NCBI GenBank assembly: GCA_002490635.1
Contig: DKUJ01000035.1
Location: 1,298-26,680 of the forward strand
Source: Porphyromonadaceae bacterium UBA7207
GTDB lineage: Bacteria; Bacteroidota; Bacteroidia; Bacteroidales; Muribaculaceae
Direction of reading: 5' to 3'
Length of the DNA stretch: 25,383 nt
Every line of letters starts with the position of its first letter. The first letter of the stretch is position 1. The notes below the pieces were generated by a model. That model had not been told where the DNA came from. It ran no database searches and saw nothing but the letters and a program-made list of their open reading frames with translations. The translations under genes were made by a program, and so were the position numbers. This document shows positions 17,264 to 24,123 of this stretch, in pieces.

Positions 17264-17934
17264 TGCTGCAGGCCAGGAACATACACAAACGCTTCGGCGA
17301 CCTCGAGGTACTGAAAGGTATCGACATCTGCATCCCGCAGGGAAAGGTGACGGCAATCGTTGGGCCGAGCGGGGCGGGGAAGACAACCCTGCTCCAGATT
17401 CTCGGCACCCTTAGCGCCCCCGAGGCCGGTGGTTCGGTAACCTACGACAGCGTAGAGGTCACAGCCATGAACGACCGCAGGCTCTCACGCTTCAGAAACC
17501 GGAACATAGGATTCGTTTTCCAGTTCCACCAGCTGTTGCCGGAGTTCACTCTGCTGGAAAACGTGGCCCTGCCGGCTATGATTGCCGGCACCGCCAGGAA
17601 GGAGGCCGAAAACAAGGCCGCCGACCTTCTGGAACGCCTCGGGCTGGCCGACCGTTCCGGCCACCGTCCCGACCAGCTTTCGGGAGGCGAATGCCAGAGA
17701 GCGGCTGTGGCAAGGGCGCTGGTGAACAATCCCCGGATAATACTCGCCGACGAGCCTACGGGAAGCCTCGACTCCACAAACCGCCAGGCCTTGCACAGCC
17801 TCTTCTATGAACTCCGCGACAGACTCGGTGCCACATTCGCCATAGTGACACACGACGAGCAGCTTGCCGCCGATGCCGACCTCATTGTGAGGATGGCCGA
17901 CGGCAAAATCGTCGGAACAACGGCAAAGGCGTGA
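17263..17934 (+). CDS. lolD: LolD-like ABC transporter ATP-binding protein
   Basis: A 223-residue ATPase of the LolD/MacB/FtsE branch, which energises lipoprotein release from the inner membrane or related mechanotransmission transporters. Walker A is GPSGAGKT (residues 34-41), the Q-loop region is GFVFQFHQLLPEFTLLENVALPAM (typical of LolD), the signature is LSGGECQRAAVARAL (~140) and Walker B is IILADEPTGSLD (~159), followed by the H-loop TFAIVTHDEQLA. ATG 17263 is preferred because the earlier in-frame codons overlap slyD in another frame and the family begins MLQARNIHKRFG. It overlaps slyD by one base. No LolC/E-like permease gene lies in the window, so the membrane partner must be elsewhere and the lolD name is tentative. 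Confidence 0.9.
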   Translation: MLQARNIHKRFGDLEVLKGIDICIPQGKVTAIVGPSGAGKTTLLQILGTLSAPEAGGSVTYDSVEVTAMNDRRLSRFRNRNIGFVFQFHQLLPEFTLLENVALPAMIAGTARKEAENKAADLLERLGLADRSGHRPDQLSGGECQRAAVARALVNNPRIILADEPTGSLDSTNRQALHSLFYELRDRLGATFAIVTHDEQLAADADLIVRMADGKIVGTTAKA

Positions 17935-17994
17935 AACAACCGGCCCGGAACGGAAACCATAAGCAATACCATTAATAATAAACATAGTCATTTG

Positions 17995-18705
17995 ATGAAA
18001 CAGAAAATCATGCGCATGCTGGCCATGGCCACAGTGGTTCTCGGACTGGCCTCATGCAACAATAGCGAACCTGGCAGCTCAACGGTCTACTTCCTCGACA
18101 TCGTGAGCTATGATGCCGAAAGTGCCAGCGGCTCCACATTCACCGTGCGCAAGAACGGCGACTCCGAGCTGGTAACATACACCACTCCCCAGAAACTGTC
18201 AACCGTCGATTTCAAGGTGGGAACACGTGTGCTCATCAGCTACACCAACGAAAGCCAGACACAGTATGTCAGCGGCCCCATCACTCTCGCGGCGGCTGCC
18301 AACGTGGAAGGCAAGGGCGATCCCGTGCAGAAGAAAACAGCCGAGGAAACTGCCGACTGGGCTTCCGACAAGGTGTCGGTGGCTTCGCTATTCCGTTCCG
18401 GCGAGTTCATCAATATCCAGTTCAGCGGCGCGCTCGGCTCGCAGAAAGCCATAGTCGAAATGTACCTCGACAGCAAGACCGCCGACAGCGAATATCCCGA
18501 ACTACACCTTATCTTCGGCCCCTATACCGGATATGTCGACACCCCTTACATGTTCTACGGCTCCTGGAGCATCGCCGATATATGGAACCGCCCGGATTGC
18601 AAAGGAATCAAGGTGTTCTACAACTCCACTTCCAGCCAGTCCATGGCTCTGTTCGAGAAAGCATCCGGCACTCCCACTCCCTCGCCCCTGACAGGCTCTC
18701 TTTAA
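17995..18705 (+). CDS. NigD-like lipoprotein (tentative)
   Basis: A 236-residue predicted lipoprotein. The signal peptide ends at a lipobox, LGLASC, with acylated Cys21, then NNSEPGSS. ATG 17995 is preferred over the TTG just before it. An N-terminal strand-rich half (TVYFLDIVSYDAESASGSTFTVRKNGDS, KVGTRVLISYTNES) and a C-terminal half (SLFRSGEFINIQFSGALGSQKAIVEMYLD, PELHLIFGPYTGYVDTPYMFYGSWSIADIW, GIKVFYNSTS) fit the OB-fold plus beta-sandwich layout of Bacteroidetes NigD-like proteins. That match is by pattern and not certain. It follows the LolD-like gene by 60 bp with no terminator or clear promoter between them. Function is unknown; it is probably outer-membrane anchored. Confidence 0.7.
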   Translation: MKQKIMRMLAMATVVLGLASCNNSEPGSSTVYFLDIVSYDAESASGSTFTVRKNGDSELVTYTTPQKLSTVDFKVGTRVLISYTNESQTQYVSGPITLAAAANVEGKGDPVQKKTAEETADWASDKVSVASLFRSGEFINIQFSGALGSQKAIVEMYLDSKTADSEYPELHLIFGPYTGYVDTPYMFYGSWSIADIWNRPDCKGIKVFYNSTSSQSMALFEKASGTPTPSPLTGSL

Positions 18706-18731
18706 AACCAAACAACTGATATCATACCAAA

Positions 18732-19043
18732 ATGGAAAAGAATCCTCAGAAAGAACTCAAGATAGAGCTCACACCCGATGTGGCCGCCGGCCACTATTCC
18801 AACCTTGCCGTGATTTCCCACTCCGGCAATGAATTCTTCCTCGACTTCATCTGCGTGGCTCCCAACATGCCTCAGGCGAAAGTGCAGAGCCGCGTGGTAA
18901 TGACCCCCGAGAACTGCAAGAACCTGCTGTTCGCACTCCGCGACAACATCGCCAACTACGAAAAGACTTTCGGCGAAATATCACGCAAGCAGCCTAAGGG
19001 CAATCCCACCCCCGGTGGCATTCCCAACCCCTTCGAAGCCTGA
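18732..19043 (+). CDS. DUF3467 family protein
   Basis: A small 103-residue cytoplasmic protein matching DUF3467 over its whole length. It has ELTPDVAAGHYSNLAVISHSGNEFFLDFICVAPNMPQAKVQSRVVMTPENCKNLLFALRDNIANYEKTFG and a Pro/Gly-rich tail. The core is predicted to be short beta-strands followed by one helix. The biochemical role is unknown to me. It lies 26 nt after the NigD-like gene and ends 10 nt before cysS, so the three probably share a transcript. Confidence 0.9.
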   Translation: MEKNPQKELKIELTPDVAAGHYSNLAVISHSGNEFFLDFICVAPNMPQAKVQSRVVMTPENCKNLLFALRDNIANYEKTFGEISRKQPKGNPTPGGIPNPFEA

Positions 19044-19053
19044 TACCGCCGCC

Positions 19054-20529
19054 ATGCTCACCATTTACAATTCCATGAGCCGCCAGAAGGAGATGTTCAA
19101 GCCCCTCCATGAGTCTATGGTGGGCATGTATGTCTGCGGCCCCACAGTCTACGGCGACGCCCATCTGGGACATGCGCGCCCGGCCATTACCTTCGACATC
19201 CTTTTCCGCTACCTCCGCCATCTGGGCTACAGAGTGCGCTATGTCCGCAACATCACCGATGTGGGACACCTCGAGCACGATGCCGACGACGGAGAGGACA
19301 AGGTGGCGAAGAAGGCGCGGCTCGAGCAGCTCGAGCCCATGGAAGTGGTACAGTACTATCTCGACCGCTACCACAGGGCCATGGACGCTCTCGGCGTACT
19401 CCCCCCGAGCATAGAACCGCACGCTTCAGGCCACATAATCGAACAGATCGAATATGTGAAGAGAATCCTCGAGGCAGGATACGCCTACGAGAGCGACGGA
19501 AACGTCTACTTCGATGTGCCTAAATTCAACCGTGAGAAAGGCTACGGACGCCTTTCCGGCCGCAATATCGACGAGCTGCTGGCGACAACACGCTCTCTCG
19601 ACGGCCAGGAAGCAAAGCGCAACCCCGCCGACTTCGCCCTATGGAAAAAAGCCGCGCCGGAGCACATAATGCACTGGCCGTCGCCATGGAGCGAAGGATT
19701 CCCCGGCTGGCACCTCGAATGCTCGGCGATGAGCGAGAAATACCTCGGTGAGGTGTTCGACATCCACGGAGGGGGAATGGACCTCAAATTCCCGCACCAC
19801 GAGTGCGAGATAGCTCAGTCAACAGCCTGCAACGGCCACCCTGCGGTGCGCTACTGGATGCACAACAACATGATAACCATCAACGGAAAGAAGATGGGAA
19901 AAAGCCTCGGCAACTTCATCACCCTCGATGAGTTCTTCACCGGCAGCCACGAGCTGCTGGACCAGGCATATTCGCCCATGACAATCCGGTTCTTCATCCT
20001 GCAGGCACACTACCGCGGCACTGTCGACTTCAGCAACGAAGCCCTGCAGGCCGCCGAAAAAGCCCTCGACCGCATGCTCGACGGCTACCGGCGTCTGTCC
20101 ACGCTCAAAGCCTCCGCCAATCCCGGAGGAATCGGCGTGGCCGACCTCGAGGCGCGCGCTGCCGAAGCCATGGACGACGACCTCAACACACCCGTCCTCA
20201 TCGGCGTGCTTTTCGATGCCGTACGCATAATCAACCAGATCAACGACGGCACTGCCGCCGCCGACGAAGCAGAAATCGCCGCAGTGCGCAGATTCATGGA
20301 TACATGGCTAATCGACATCCTGGGCATACGTCCTGTCGATACAGCCGACGCCTCGGCCGACAGCGACGCCCCGTACCGGGCTGCCGTGGAGCTGCTTCTG
20401 GAAATGCGTGCCAAAGCCAAAGCCGACCGCGACTGGGCCACTTCCGACCTCATCCGCGACCGCATGGCCCAGGCCGGATTCGACGTCAAGGACACCAAAG
20501 ACGGCGTCGAGTGGAAAATCCGCCGCTGA
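19054..20529 (+). CDS. cysS: Cysteinyl-tRNA synthetase
   Basis: A 491-residue class I aminoacyl-tRNA synthetase that charges tRNA-Cys. The HIGH motif is HLGH (residues 37-40) in GDAHLGHARPAITFD. Zinc ligands are visible at C28 (YVCGP), the Cys of HLECSAM and the His/Cys of FPHHECEIAQS. The KMSKS loop is KMGKSLGNF (~280), a variant usual in Bacteroidetes. The C-terminal helical anticodon-binding region ends with a degraded-looking but family-typical DRMAQAGFDVKDTKDGVEWKI. ATG 19054 (MLTIYNSMSRQKEMF) is chosen because the family starts there; an earlier in-frame start would overlap DUF3467. It is the last gene before a bidirectional terminator. Confidence 0.97.
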   Translation: MLTIYNSMSRQKEMFKPLHESMVGMYVCGPTVYGDAHLGHARPAITFDILFRYLRHLGYRVRYVRNITDVGHLEHDADDGEDKVAKKARLEQLEPMEVVQYYLDRYHRAMDALGVLPPSIEPHASGHIIEQIEYVKRILEAGYAYESDGNVYFDVPKFNREKGYGRLSGRNIDELLATTRSLDGQEAKRNPADFALWKKAAPEHIMHWPSPWSEGFPGWHLECSAMSEKYLGEVFDIHGGGMDLKFPHHECEIAQSTACNGHPAVRYWMHNNMITINGKKMGKSLGNFITLDEFFTGSHELLDQAYSPMTIRFFILQAHYRGTVDFSNEALQAAEKALDRMLDGYRRLSTLKASANPGGIGVADLEARAAEAMDDDLNTPVLIGVLFDAVRIINQINDGTAAADEAEIAAVRRFMDTWLIDILGIRPVDTADASADSDAPYRAAVELLLEMRAKAKADRDWATSDLIRDRMAQAGFDVKDTKDGVEWKIRR

Positions 20530-20537
20530 ACGTAAGC

Positions 20538-20589
20538 AAAAAAGCAATCAAGCCGGAGACCTCCAGGTCCCCGGCTTGATTGCTTTTTA
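20538..20589. terminator. Bidirectional intrinsic terminator between cysS and aguB
   Basis: An 18-bp perfect stem pairs 20539-20556 (starting AAAAAGCAATC) with 20571-20588, and the loop holds a nested GACC/GGTC pairing. The A-run on the left and T-run on the right give a U-tract in both directions. It serves the convergent cysS and aguB transcripts. Confidence 0.95.
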
Positions 20590-20602
20590 TTGCCTTGTGT
20601 GG

Positions 20603-21490
20603 TCAGTCGCGGAAGCGGCGGGTGAGGTCGCCGTAGGCGTCGATGCGGCGGTCGCGCAGGAAAGGCCACCAGCGGCGCACCTGCTCGGAGCGTGCCATGT
20701 CGATATCCACCACTGCCGAGCATTCGCCCTGCGATGGCGCCTGGAACAGGAACTCTCCCTGAGGGCCGGCAACGAAGCTGCTGCCCCAGAAGGTGATGCC
20801 GCCGGTGGCGCCGGACGGGTCGGCCTCGTGGCCGCAGCGGTTCACACTCACCACGGGAAGCCCGTTGGCGATGGCATGGCCGCGCTGTACCGTTATCCAT
20901 GCCTGCTGCTGGCGTTCCTGCTCCTCGGGGCTGTCGCTGCTCTCAGTGCCGATGGCTGTGGGATAAATCAGTATCTGCGCTCCGGCCAGAGCCATCAGGC
21001 GTGCGGCCTCGGGGTACCACTGGTCCCAGCACACGAGTACACCCAGCCTGCCGACCGAAGTATCAATCGGCTCGAATCCCATGTCGCCGGGAGTGAAATA
21101 GAACTTCTCGTAGTAGGCGGGGTCGTCGGGAATGTGCATCTTGCGGTAGCGGCCGGCGATGCTGCCGTCGGCATCGAACACCACCGCGGTGTTGTGATAC
21201 AGCCCGGCGGCGCGGCGCTCGAACAGCGAGCACACCAGCACAGTGCCAGTCTCGGCGGCGAGCGCCGAATAGAAAGCTGTTCCTTCGCCGGGGATAGGTT
21301 CGGCGAGCGAACACAGATCCACGTTCTCTGTCTGGCAGAAGTAGAGGCTGTCGTGGAGTTCCTGGTTCACAATCAGCCGCGCACCCTCGGCGGCAAGGCG
21401 GCGCACTTCGGCGGCAAGGCGCTGGCGGTTCTGCTCCTTGTCGGCGCTTTTGTGCTGCTGTATTATTCCTGTTTTAAGTATTTCGGTCAT
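20603..21490 (-). CDS. aguB: N-carbamoylputrescine amidohydrolase
   Basis: A 295-residue nitrilase-superfamily enzyme that hydrolyses N-carbamoylputrescine to putrescine, CO2 and ammonia. The catalytic triad is complete: E44 (VNQELHDSLYF), K117 (RYRKMHIPDDP) and C154 (VCWDQWYPEAAR). The N-terminus MTEILKTGIIQQHKSADKEQN and the stretches YHNTAVVFDADGS, YEKFYFTPGD, GGITFWGSSFVAGPQGE and RSEQVRRWWPFLRDRRIDAYGDLTRRF are typical of AguB. The ATG at 21490 overlaps the aguA stop codon by ATGA, so translation is coupled, and the pairing with aguA settles the substrate. It is the final gene of the unit, ending 14 nt from the bidirectional terminator. Confidence 0.95.
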   Translation of the reverse strand: MTEILKTGIIQQHKSADKEQNRQRLAAEVRRLAAEGARLIVNQELHDSLYFCQTENVDLCSLAEPIPGEGTAFYSALAAETGTVLVCSLFERRAAGLYHNTAVVFDADGSIAGRYRKMHIPDDPAYYEKFYFTPGDMGFEPIDTSVGRLGVLVCWDQWYPEAARLMALAGAQILIYPTAIGTESSDSPEEQERQQQAWITVQRGHAIANGLPVVSVNRCGHEADPSGATGGITFWGSSFVAGPQGEFLFQAPSQGECSAVVDIDMARSEQVRRWWPFLRDRRIDAYGDLTRRFRD

Positions 21491-22530
21491 ATTGCAAGAG
21501 TGTTGGCAGGCAGTTGCATGGTAGAGCAGTGCAGAGAGCCGTGCTGGCGGATGAGCACGCTGCAGTCCACCGGAACGACAACGTGTTCCGGGCATGCCGC
21601 GGAAAGAATATCGGCAGCCATACGGTCCTTGAGCGGCTGCCCGTACACCGGAAGGATTATGGCGTTGTTCACAATCAGGAAGTTGGCATATGTCGCCGGC
21701 AGGCGGTGGCCGTCGTCAGGGTCGTAGACGGCATCCGGCAGAGGCAGCTCCAGCAGGTGATAGGGATTGCCCGACGGCGTGCGCATGGCGCGGAGCTCGT
21801 CGGCCATGGCCTTGAGGGAGGCATAGTGCTCGTCGGAAGGGTCGGCACAGCCTGTGTAGGCAATCACATCGCCGGGCGGCAGCAGGCGCGCCAGAGTGTC
21901 GATGTGGCCGTCGGTATCGTCGCCGGCGAGTTCGCCGTTGGCGAGCGACACCACACGTTCCGCACCCAGATAGTTTTTTACAGCCTCCAGAATCTCTTCC
22001 CTGCCCATGCCGCCGTTGCGGTTCGGCGACATCAGGCAGCTGTCGGTGGTGAGCACCAGCCCCTGTCCGTCGCTCTCTACGGAGCCGCCCTCGAGCACGA
22101 AGCCAAGGCAGTTGGCCGGGCTGTGGCGGAAAAGCCCAAGCGAGTCGATATGCCGGGTGGCGAGGTTGTCGCGGTCGGCGGCGAATTTCAGCCCCCAGCC
22201 GTTGAAGCGGAAATCAAGGGGTAGCATACCGTCGGCAGTCTCCACGGTAATTGGTCCGTAGTCGCGGGTCCAGGTGTCGTTGCCAAGATAGGGAACGGTG
22301 ACAAGGCGTCCTGCCGGAATGTCGGCCAGCAGCCGCCCGATACGTTCGATGTCAGGCCCGAGCACTATCACACGGGCATATGGCGCTATGGCGCGGGCTA
22401 TGGCACCGAAGCAGGCTTCGGCATCCTCGAGAATCGCCTCCCAGTCGCTCTGCGGGTGTGGCCATGCCATGAGCACGGCCACTGTGGCTTCCCATTCGGC
22501 GGGAAGACGTCGCCGGGAGATTTCGTTCAT
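21487..22530 (-). CDS. aguA: Agmatine deiminase
   Basis: A 347-residue peptidyl-arginine-deiminase-fold (guanidine-modifying) enzyme converting agmatine to N-carbamoylputrescine and ammonia. Landmarks are RLPAEWEATVAVLMAWPHPQSDW near the N-terminus, the substrate-binding YLGNDTWTRDYGPITVE, LDFRFNGWGLKF, VLEGGSVESDGQG, the catalytic His/Asp region GDDTDGHIDTLARL, and the nucleophile Cys335 in HGSLHCSTMQLP. ATG 22530 is preferred over an ATG 33 bases earlier because it makes the ATGA overlap with the upstream small gene and the family starts about here. It is translationally coupled to aguB downstream in the same way. Together they form the agmatine-to-putrescine route, so arginine decarboxylase must be encoded elsewhere. 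Confidence 0.95.
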   Translation of the reverse strand: MNEISRRRLPAEWEATVAVLMAWPHPQSDWEAILEDAEACFGAIARAIAPYARVIVLGPDIERIGRLLADIPAGRLVTVPYLGNDTWTRDYGPITVETADGMLPLDFRFNGWGLKFAADRDNLATRHIDSLGLFRHSPANCLGFVLEGGSVESDGQGLVLTTDSCLMSPNRNGGMGREEILEAVKNYLGAERVVSLANGELAGDDTDGHIDTLARLLPPGDVIAYTGCADPSDEHYASLKAMADELRAMRTPSGNPYHLLELPLPDAVYDPDDGHRLPATYANFLIVNNAIILPVYGQPLKDRMAADILSAACPEHVVVPVDCSVLIRQHGSLHCSTMQLPANTLAI

Positions 22531-22766
22531 TCCTGATTGTCGTAGTCGTTCAACGAATTCCATACATTGTCCTGCTCCTGCATGTATTCCTCGCAGAAGT
22601 CCAGGAAACCGTGCTTTTCCGAACTGCCTGTCTCGCGGCAGTATTCGCGGTAGCTTTTGCGCAGTTCAGCATCGTCGACAAGCATGCGGCGGAATTCCGA
22701 CTCTGCCATATCGATCGAAGGTGTCTGCCCTATGATGTGGATGAAAAGGTCTGTGATGTGCTCCAT
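22527..22766 (-). CDS. Conserved-looking small hypothetical protein at the head of the agu unit
   Basis: A 79-residue acidic protein, sequence MEHITDLFIHIIGQTPS... ending DYDNQE, that I cannot assign to a family. It is predicted all-helical, with an N-terminal hydrophobic helix and then EFRRMLVDDAELRKSYREYCRETG and EKHGFLDFCEEYMQEQDNVWNSL. It has no signal peptide, membrane segment or zinc-ligand pattern (only two Cys). The ATG at 22766 is chosen because it follows the -7 box by about 40 nt; the longer frame would read through that promoter. Its TGA overlaps the aguA start by ATGA, so aguA translation is probably coupled to it. A role in agmatine or polyamine metabolism is inference from context. 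Confidence 0.75.
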   Translation of the reverse strand: MEHITDLFIHIIGQTPSIDMAESEFRRMLVDDAELRKSYREYCRETGSSEKHGFLDFCEEYMQEQDNVWNSLNDYDNQE

Positions 22767-22805
22767 GGTAAATCTAAGTGTGAAGCCAATTCCAAATATG
22801 TGAGT

Positions 22806-22813
22806 CAAATATA
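22806..22813 (-). promoter_or_regulatory. Promoter -7 element of the agu unit
   Basis: On the minus strand TATATTTG matches TAnnTTTG exactly, 39 bp before the ATG at 22766. The predicted leader is about 33 nt. No TTTG lies at the expected -33 position. The divergent DUF4136 gene begins 136 bp away on the plus strand; I see no exact -7 box for it. Confidence 0.6.
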
Positions 22814-22949
22814 GTGATTCTGCCACAATCCGGGCCGGTTTCTTAGCATTTTTTATAGCATGTTTAGGATTTGCCGAACTTCGACCGCCTGCGCCGTGTT
22901 GTAAATTCATCCCTGACACGACGTTTCACCGATTACCATTCTGTCTGAT

Positions 22950-23567
22950 ATGAAAAAAATGCTCTCTCTCGCCGCTCTGGTTATGGCGCTGGTTATGGCA
23001 GGCTGCAGCCCGTTCGCATTGGTGAACAGCGAGACTTACAACAATGCCGACCTTGCCGACTACCACACCTTCCGCATCGTGACTCCCGACGAAGGCCGCC
23101 TGCCTCCCGGCATGGCCATGGTGACATACTACAACATCGCCGCAGCCATCCGTGAGCAGATGCTCGAGCGCGGCTTCACCGAAGACCCATCGTCGCCCAT
23201 GCTCATCAACATAGGCATCACCATACACCGCGAGATACAGACCGAACCGGCACTCCCTCCGGGCTACGCACCCTACGCTGGGCCCTACTACAACGGATAC
23301 TATCCATTCTTCATCTACCCAAGAAACGTGTATTGGAGCAGCTACTACGCCAATGCGCGCGTTATCACCGGAATATACAAGGAAGGAGTGCTCACCATGG
23401 ACATCGTGAACATCGACCGCAAGCTGCCGCTCTATTCGGCATCGGTGGCCACGATAATCAACAACGGCCAGGCGCAGTTCCGCAACCTCAAAGGCATCGC
23501 CGAAGCCGTGCAGACCCTCTTCTCGGAATTCCCCGTGAAGCCGCTGGTGCCCCGCCGGCTCACTTGA
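22950..23567 (+). CDS. DUF4136 family lipoprotein
   Basis: A 205-residue predicted lipoprotein. The signal peptide is MKKMLSLAALVMALVMAGC with acylated Cys19 (lipobox VMAGC), then SPFALVNSETYNNADLADYHTFRIVTP. The body follows the DUF4136 pattern: YHTF, then a helix (NIAAAIREQMLERGFTED), a strand with SPMLINIGITIH, an aromatic Pro/Tyr-rich loop (PPGYAPYAGPYYNGYYPFF) and YKEGVLTMDIVNIDRKLPLYSASVATIINN. It is probably outer-membrane anchored; the family's function is not known to me. Its 3' end overlaps the minus-strand response-regulator gene by 8 bp, and the divergent 183-bp gap on the left separates it from the agu unit. Confidence 0.9.
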   Translation: MKKMLSLAALVMALVMAGCSPFALVNSETYNNADLADYHTFRIVTPDEGRLPPGMAMVTYYNIAAAIREQMLERGFTEDPSSPMLINIGITIHREIQTEPALPPGYAPYAGPYYNGYYPFFIYPRNVYWSSYYANARVITGIYKEGVLTMDIVNIDRKLPLYSASVATIINNGQAQFRNLKGIAEAVQTLFSEFPVKPLVPRRLT

Positions 23568-24096
23568 TGCCGAGTTTCTCCATCCGGCGGTAGAGCGACT
23601 GCCTGGTAATCCCCAGCATCTCCGCCGCATGGCTCAGGTTGCCGTCGGCCATGCGGAGCGCTTTCCTGATACTCTCTTTTTCGGCATCGGCGAGCGTGGG
23701 CACATGTTGCCTGCGCTCGTCGGCTTCGCGGGCATCGGAGAGCGCTTTGCGTATCTTGGCCATGAAGTCGCGGTTGGCCCACGGCTTTGTCACGAAATCC
23801 ACGGCGCCGTAGCCCATGGCTTCCACCGCAAGAGGAACCGTGCCCCATGCCGAAAGCATGATCACGGGCACCGCCGGAGCCAGAATGCGGACTTTGCGCA
23901 GCAGGTCGATGCCCTGGCGCCCGGTGGTGGTGCAGGTGAGGTTGAGATCAAGAATCACCAGTTCCATATCGGGGCGGCGCACAGCATCCAAGGCTTCCGG
24001 CTCGGTTGCCACCGCAACCGACTCCATGCCGCCTTGTCGCAGCATAAGCCCTATGGACAGGCGTATGGCCTTGTCGTCGTCGACTATGAGAATCAT
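23560..24096 (-). CDS. Response regulator, receiver plus Fis-type HTH, no AAA+ domain
   Basis: A 178-residue DNA-binding response regulator. The receiver domain (residues 1 to about 115) has the acidic pocket VDDD (6-8), phosphoacceptor D50 (ILDLNL), S82 in MLSAWG and K104 in TKPW, all conserved. A linker of about 25 residues leads to a Fis-type helix-turn-helix, EKESIRKALRMADGNLSHAAEMLGITRQSLYRRMEKLGIK. The arrangement resembles the RegA/ActR/PrrA regulators, or an NtrC-type regulator without its sigma-54 ATPase domain, so it should not activate sigma-54 promoters on its own. It lies 27 nt after a TolC-family gene, probably in one transcript, and may control that efflux system. No histidine kinase is in the window. 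The start is fixed, since the receiver begins at M1. Confidence 0.9.
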   Translation of the reverse strand: MILIVDDDKAIRLSIGLMLRQGGMESVAVATEPEALDAVRRPDMELVILDLNLTCTTTGRQGIDLLRKVRILAPAVPVIMLSAWGTVPLAVEAMGYGAVDFVTKPWANRDFMAKIRKALSDAREADERRQHVPTLADAEKESIRKALRMADGNLSHAAEMLGITRQSLYRRMEKLGIK

Positions 24097-24100
24097 GGTG

Positions 24101-24108
24101 CAAATATA
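24101..24108 (-). promoter_or_regulatory. Possible promoter -7 element just upstream of the response-regulator start
   Basis: TATATTTG on the minus strand is an exact TAnnTTTG match whose last base is only 4 nt from the ATG at 24096. A start site at the usual distance would fall at or inside the start codon, giving a leaderless mRNA. It could also be a chance AT string inside the TolC-regulator spacer. Confidence 0.4.
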
Positions 24109-24123
24109 GCGTTTTCCTGCCTG

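Noticed and set aside
15029..17386. A 785-codon minus-strand open frame opposite the dipeptidase, slyD and lolD
   Set aside because: It crosses three genes with clear families on the plus strand and has no recognisable domain, so it is an antisense shadow.
20538..20589. The long inverted repeat as an insertion-sequence end or attachment site
   Set aside because: The flanking A- and T-runs and position between convergent stop codons are fully explained by a bidirectional terminator, with no transposase or target duplication nearby.
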